Shown here: positions 60,001 through 64,000 of the stretch, in pieces | How positions within the stretch are numbered: the first letter of the stretch is position 1 | Layout: every line of letters begins with the position of its first letter | Source of the DNA: Mytilus edulis | Taxonomy: Eukaryota > Mollusca > Bivalvia > Mytilida > Mytilidae | Assembly: GCF_963676685.1 (NCBI RefSeq) | Contig: NC_092350.1 | Coordinates: 68,202,502-68,266,501, forward strand | Length of the DNA: 64,000 nucleotides | Direction of reading: 5' to 3' | Notes under the pieces: generated by a model | The model's input: only the letters and a program-made list of their open reading frames with translations | Told to the model about the DNA's origin: nothing | The model's database searches: none | Position numbers and translations under genes: made by a program

Positions 60001-60939
60001 ATGGTGTAAGATGTTGCAAAATATGAAATCGTCATCATTCCAATAGCTAAGGAAGGTAAAGTAAAATACAAAATCCCATACTGTAAAAATAATTAAAAGC
60101 TTGTGAACATATGGAGTATAATAACAAAGCAGCAAGCAATCCTCAAGTTAAACATTAATATAGGAAAGATAAAGCTATTAGTACAACGCACATTAAATCT
60201 TAATCAAAACACATACATAAGTTTGATAATTGTGTATCATCCTATATTAACTAATTTATACACTGATAAATAAAAACAAAATTGCGATTGGTGCAATTGT
60301 TTAAATTTCTTTGTTTTTTTTGTGGCTGCTATTGCCATTTATCCAAAATATTACACTTTCCGGAACTGAAATATTAGAATGTTTTACTACAGACTTCAAC
60401 ACTGTAGTTCTATGTTTATACACATGCACCTAATTTTGTAAGACTGTTATTTGAACATTTATCTTTTTTTTCTTTTCTTTTTGTTAATTTTTAGTTTTGC
60501 ATGTCTATCTTGGACTACAAGTTTTTGTTTGCATTGTCATTTATTGTTCTCGTTGATATGGTTGTTTTATTTTACAAATGTGACACAATCAATTAGTGTT
60601 GATTAAAAAGGCATGCATTTTTCAACTTCTGATATTGATTACAATTGTAAGTCGTATTGTGTGGTCATTAAATACCTGGTGATTCAAACACATATATACT
60701 ATCAATCCTATGGTCTGCCGTAAATAGAACAGTCGGTGTGGATCCTTGAGATTTATTCATCATAATTAACTGCTTGTTATTATCAGCATAGTAAATGTAA
60801 TCACCCGATACACCTATAGCACGGTAGTCATAAGAAGGAAAATTTGTTGAAACGATTGTTTTAATATCAGAACCATCCACATTAACTGATTTTAAATCAC
60901 CATAGTAATTCATCCAATACACTCTTTGTTCAGTCACGT
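57002..60939 (-). CDS. Gene C: third YWTD propeller paralog (5' part outside window)
   Basis: Exon 60676-60939 (264 nt) matches gene B exon 5: QRVYWMNYYGDLKSVNVDG, SDIKTIVSTN, GDYIYYADNNKQL, IDSIYVFESP, with the same phase 1-1 boundaries (TTTTTAG/ACGTGAC and CACCAG/GTATTT). A probable last exon, 57002-57081, fits in phase (G plus AT gives Asp). It encodes TKTLAVNNAAKVIRRECMMH and NIFDS before TAG, behind a good acceptor (TTTTTCATTTTCAG). This suggests the protein ends about 26 residues after the propeller with no membrane anchor. Exons 1-4 would lie beyond 64000 if the A/B layout holds. Confidence 0.65.
57209..57300 (+). mobile_element. pogo/Tigger-like element end, fragment
   Basis: ACAGTGAAACCTGTTTAAAC, then TTCGGTTTTAACAGAGGTTC and GGTTTAATCAGATT, closely resembling the termini of the 29993-30881 element. 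I did not find an opposite end. Confidence 0.5.
58050..58240 (-). repeat. Dispersed repeat family B, inverted copy
   Basis: The minus strand reads ACGAAAGATACCAAAGGGAC, then ACAAACTGACAAAGCCATGG, ACATGACACAACATAGAAAA and CTAGGGGTGATCTCAGGTGC. It is nearly identical to 4430-4600. Confidence 0.75.
58621..58740. repeat. 30 bp tandem repeat, four units
   Basis: CCGGAT or CCGGGT occurs at 58641, 58671, 58701 and 58731, exactly 30 bp apart, with units CGAATTTCATTGTAACTATT plus CCGGATGACT. Confidence 0.9.
58741..59799. other. Gene C intron, nothing further recognised
   Basis: Contains two short overlapping plus-strand frames (58903-59245) without supporting signals. Confidence 0.35.
59800..59965 (+). 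repeat. Dispersed repeat family C, copy
   Basis: GTTGTCGTCTGTTTATGTAG, AATAAGACCGTTGGGTTTTC, then GAGAGTTGTCTCATTGGCAC and TCATACCACATCTTCC. Confidence 0.65.
60676..60939 (-). CDS. Gene C exon equivalent to gene B exon 5
   Basis: 264 nt, three more than in gene B. Shared landmarks are YWMN, DGSD, IYYAD and GSTP. The open frame extends a little beyond both splice sites. Confidence 0.85.
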
Positions 60940-61509
60940 CTAAAAATATTTAAATAGTTGATAAACATGTTACATGTGTAAAAACATGTAAAAATATAAT
61001 GTATTCATAAATTAACAATATTTATGGTCCGCTAAAGTCAAAATAACAACTAACACATATTATGATGATGCAGGCCATAGATGTGACAGTTTATGTTTCA
61101 AAATCAATCATATCAAAACATACATGTATAAAATTTGCATACACTACAATTATAAGTACAAATTATGAATTTAAATATACAATACCATCATTACAGTCAT
61201 GACAGTCTGAACCAATGAGCATATTATGTAATAAATGAAAAGACAAATGTCATCAATTATTGAAATTGAATTTTTTGAAAAGTCAATCAATTTAGAGTTA
61301 TCTCCCCTTGACTATAAATTTGTTAATAATAGTGTAACATTTCAACTTTTGGGAGCAGATACCGCCATGACGTATGAAGCTCTTATGGAGCTGAACACGC
61401 TGCCCTAAAGTAAACCTGCATCATCTATCATCCTACTTATGCAAATGATAAAACGTACGATCTATATACAGACATTGAGTCCCTCGAAAGTCCTATCCTA
61501 AAAAATATA

Positions 61510-63680
61510 CTTGATACAAATCAAAAATACTAAAAAGGAACAATTTACAGACATTGTGTCCTATCGATCTACTTTATGTAAACTAAATATACTAAAAAGA
61601 CACAATTTACAAACACTGTGTCCTATCGATGTATCTACTCAATACGAATCAAAATATACTAAAAAGAAACAATTTACAGACACTGTGTCCTATCAACGTA
61701 TACTAAAAAGACACAATTTACAGACACTGTCCTATCAACGTATACTAAAAAGACACAATTTATAGCCACTGTGTTCAATCAATTTTTCTACTTGATACGA
61801 CTAAATATACTAAAAAGACACAATTTACAGACACTGTGTCCTAACAACGTATACTAAAAAGACACAATTTACAGACACTGTGTCCTATCAAAGTATACTA
61901 AAAAGACACAATTTACAGACACTGTGTCCTATCAACATATCTACTCGATACAAACTAAATTATCCTTAAAAGACACAATTTACAGACACTGTGTCCTATC
62001 AACGCATACTAAAAAGACACAATTTACAGACACTGTGTCCTATCAACGTATACTAAAAAGACACAATTTACAGAAACTGTGTCCTATTAACATATCTACT
62101 TGATACAAACGAAATTATCCTAAAAAGACACCATTTACAGACATTGTGTCCTATCAATGTATCTACTTGATACAAACTAAATTATCCTATAAAGACACCA
62201 TTTACAGACATTGTGTCCTATCAATGTATATACTTGATAGAAACTAAATTATCCTAAAAAGACACAATTTACAGACACTGTGTCCTATCAATGTATCTAC
62301 TCGATACAAACTTAATATCCTAAAAAGACACAATTTACAGACATTGTGTCCTCTCAACGTATCTACACGATACAAAACAAAAATATACCAAAAATACACG
62401 ATTAACAGACACTGTGTCCTATCAATGCATCTTCTTGACACATGTCAAAAATTGATAAAAAGACACAATTTACAGACAGATACAGCATGAACAGTGTATC
62501 TCCTTAATGCAAACCAACATATGATAAAAAAAAACCAATTTACATTAATTGCTTCACAAATAACTGTATTTCCTAATATATTTTTGTGATTATACTGTCT
62601 CATATAACTAAATGCAAATTGGAAGTTTTAAGATAACGGTCCTCGCAAGCTGGCTTCTCTCATTGTATTATCAATGTATCTACTTGATACAAACTAAATT
62701 ATCCTAAAAAGACACCATTTACAGACATTGTGTCTTATCAATGTATCACTTGATACAAACTAAATTATCCTAAAAAGACACAATTTACAGACACTCTGTT
62801 CAATCAATGTATCACTTGATACAAACTAAATTATCCTAAAAAGACACAATTTACAGACACTCTGTCCTATCAATGTATCTACTTGATACAAACTAAATTA
62901 TCCTAAAAAGACACCATTTACAGATATTGTGTCCTATCAACGTATCTACTCGATACAAAACAAAATATACTAAAAAAGCACAATTTATAGACACTGTGTC
63001 CTATCAACGTGTACTAAAAAGACACAATTTTCAGACATTGTGTCCTATCAACTTATACTAAACAGACAATATTTACAGACACTGTGTCCTATCAACGTGT
63101 ACTGAAAAGACACAATTTACAGACATTGTGTCCTATCAACTTACACTAAAAAGACACAATTTACAGACACTGTGTTCTATCAACGTATACTAAAAAGACA
63201 CAACTTACAGACACTGTGTCCTAACAACGTATACTTAAAAAGACACAATTTACAGACACTGTGTCCTAACAACATATCTACGTGATATAAACTTAATTAT
63301 CCTAGAAAGACACAATTTACAGACACTGTGTCCTATCAATGTATCTACTCGATACAAACTAAATATCCTAAAAAGACACAATTTACAGACATTGTGTCCT
63401 CTCAACGTATCTACTCGATACAAAACAAAAATATACCAAAAATACACGATTAACAGACACTGTGTCCTATCAATGCATCTTCTTGACACATGTCAACAAT
63501 TGATAAAAAGACACAATTTACAGACAGATACAGCATGAACAGTGTATCTCCTTAATGCAAACCAACATATGATAAAAAAAAAAAAACAATTTACATAAAT
63601 TGTATTTCCTAATATATTTTTGTGATTTTACTGTCTCATATAACTAAATGCAAATTGGAAATTTTAAGATAACGGTCCTG
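61510..63680. repeat. Satellite array with 44 bp and 66 bp units
   Basis: The core GACACAATTTACAGACACTG TGTCC repeats every 44 bp (for example 61817, 61861, 61905) or 66 bp when CTACTCGATACAAACTAAAT and TATCC is included (61905 to 61971). Blocks at about 62240-62640 and 63250-63690 are near-identical, including a non-satellite tail (AACGGTCCTGGCAAGCTGGC), giving a higher-order period of about 1 kb. Reading frames across it are artefacts. Confidence 0.9.
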
Positions 63681-64000
63681 GCAAGCTGGCTTCTATCAAC
63701 TTCTGAGTAATATTAAAAATTAAAATATTTTATAAAAATTGAATCACCAAATTTCTGTGTGTTCTTCCTTTGGCAGCTATTTGGAAAAGAGTATGGATAA
63801 TGAAACATGTGCTTGAAGTAGCGCCCCCTTATCAATTGCAAAATTCCATGAATTTCAAGTTAGATAATCACATATGTACCAACCGTAACTATTTTCTACA
63901 TATTTCTAAAATTTACAAAACATGATAACGCAAGACTGAATACAATTTAGATTTAGTCTTTCATTGTACCATAAAGTCACCTATGCTGCACATAAGTGTA

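Noticed and set aside
62244..63489. Two related minus-strand frames with RTQCL and HNVCKLCLF
   Set aside because: Both are translations of the satellite; their similarity reflects the 1 kb block duplication.

Overview
The window looks like nuclear DNA from a bivalve mollusc, most likely a marine mussel (Mytilus or a relative). It is AT-rich, its genes are split by introns with GT-AG junctions, and it is crowded with dispersed repeats, microsatellites and decayed transposons. One repeat core, GACGAAACGCGCGTCTGGCG, occurs in five copies, and I associate it with bivalve SINE-type repeats. The species assignment is inference from memory; no search was run.

The main gene content is a tandem array of three paralogous minus-strand genes, A, B and C. 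They encode small YWTD-type (LDL-receptor class B) beta-propeller proteins, and A and B start with a signal-peptide exon. Gene A (exons at 18120-18180, 13520-13694, 5756-5968, 3616-3737) runs off the left edge. Gene B (48360-48420, 47892-48066, 43965-44183, 39938-40047, 36434-36694, perhaps a last exon at 31502-31662) lies fully inside. Only the 3' part of gene C is present (60676-60939 and a probable last exon at 57002-57081). Intron phases agree at every junction of A and B, and matching exons differ only by multiples of three bases. This is strong evidence because it comes from short exons with no long ORFs.

Between genes A and B lies a two-exon minus-strand gene for a secreted glycine/tyrosine-rich protein (24217-23097), of the style found in shell, periostracum or byssus matrices. 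About 2.4 kb upstream of it is a roughly 1 kb tandem duplication that seems to carry a duplicated TATA-type promoter with a non-coding first exon. Two further short ORFs with signal-peptide-like starts (22347-22565 and 50041-50397) are candidates only.

Decayed genes: a B3GALT6-type galactosyltransferase pseudogene (about 40.9-41.6 kb) inside a gene B intron; a broken TRIM/NHL-type C-terminal gene (53.1-54.3 kb) with an inverted duplicate of part of itself (52.82-53.02 kb); and a partial tandem duplicate of gene B exon 3.

Mobile DNA: a non-autonomous element with CACTA termini, about 300 bp subterminal inverted repeats and a TTA target duplication (308-2004); a pogo/Tigger-like 889 bp element with TA duplications (29993-30881); a degenerate Tx1/L1-type LINE (about 9.9-12.2 kb); a hairpin MITE near 14.6 kb; SINE-like copies; and several dispersed families. 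Tandem arrays include a 542 bp CTAT/CT microsatellite, a 48 bp array (41.86-42.9 kb) and a 44/66 bp satellite with a higher-order duplication (61.5-63.7 kb). I saw no tRNA, rRNA, CRISPR or prokaryotic system. The rest is intron or intergenic DNA in which I recognise nothing.
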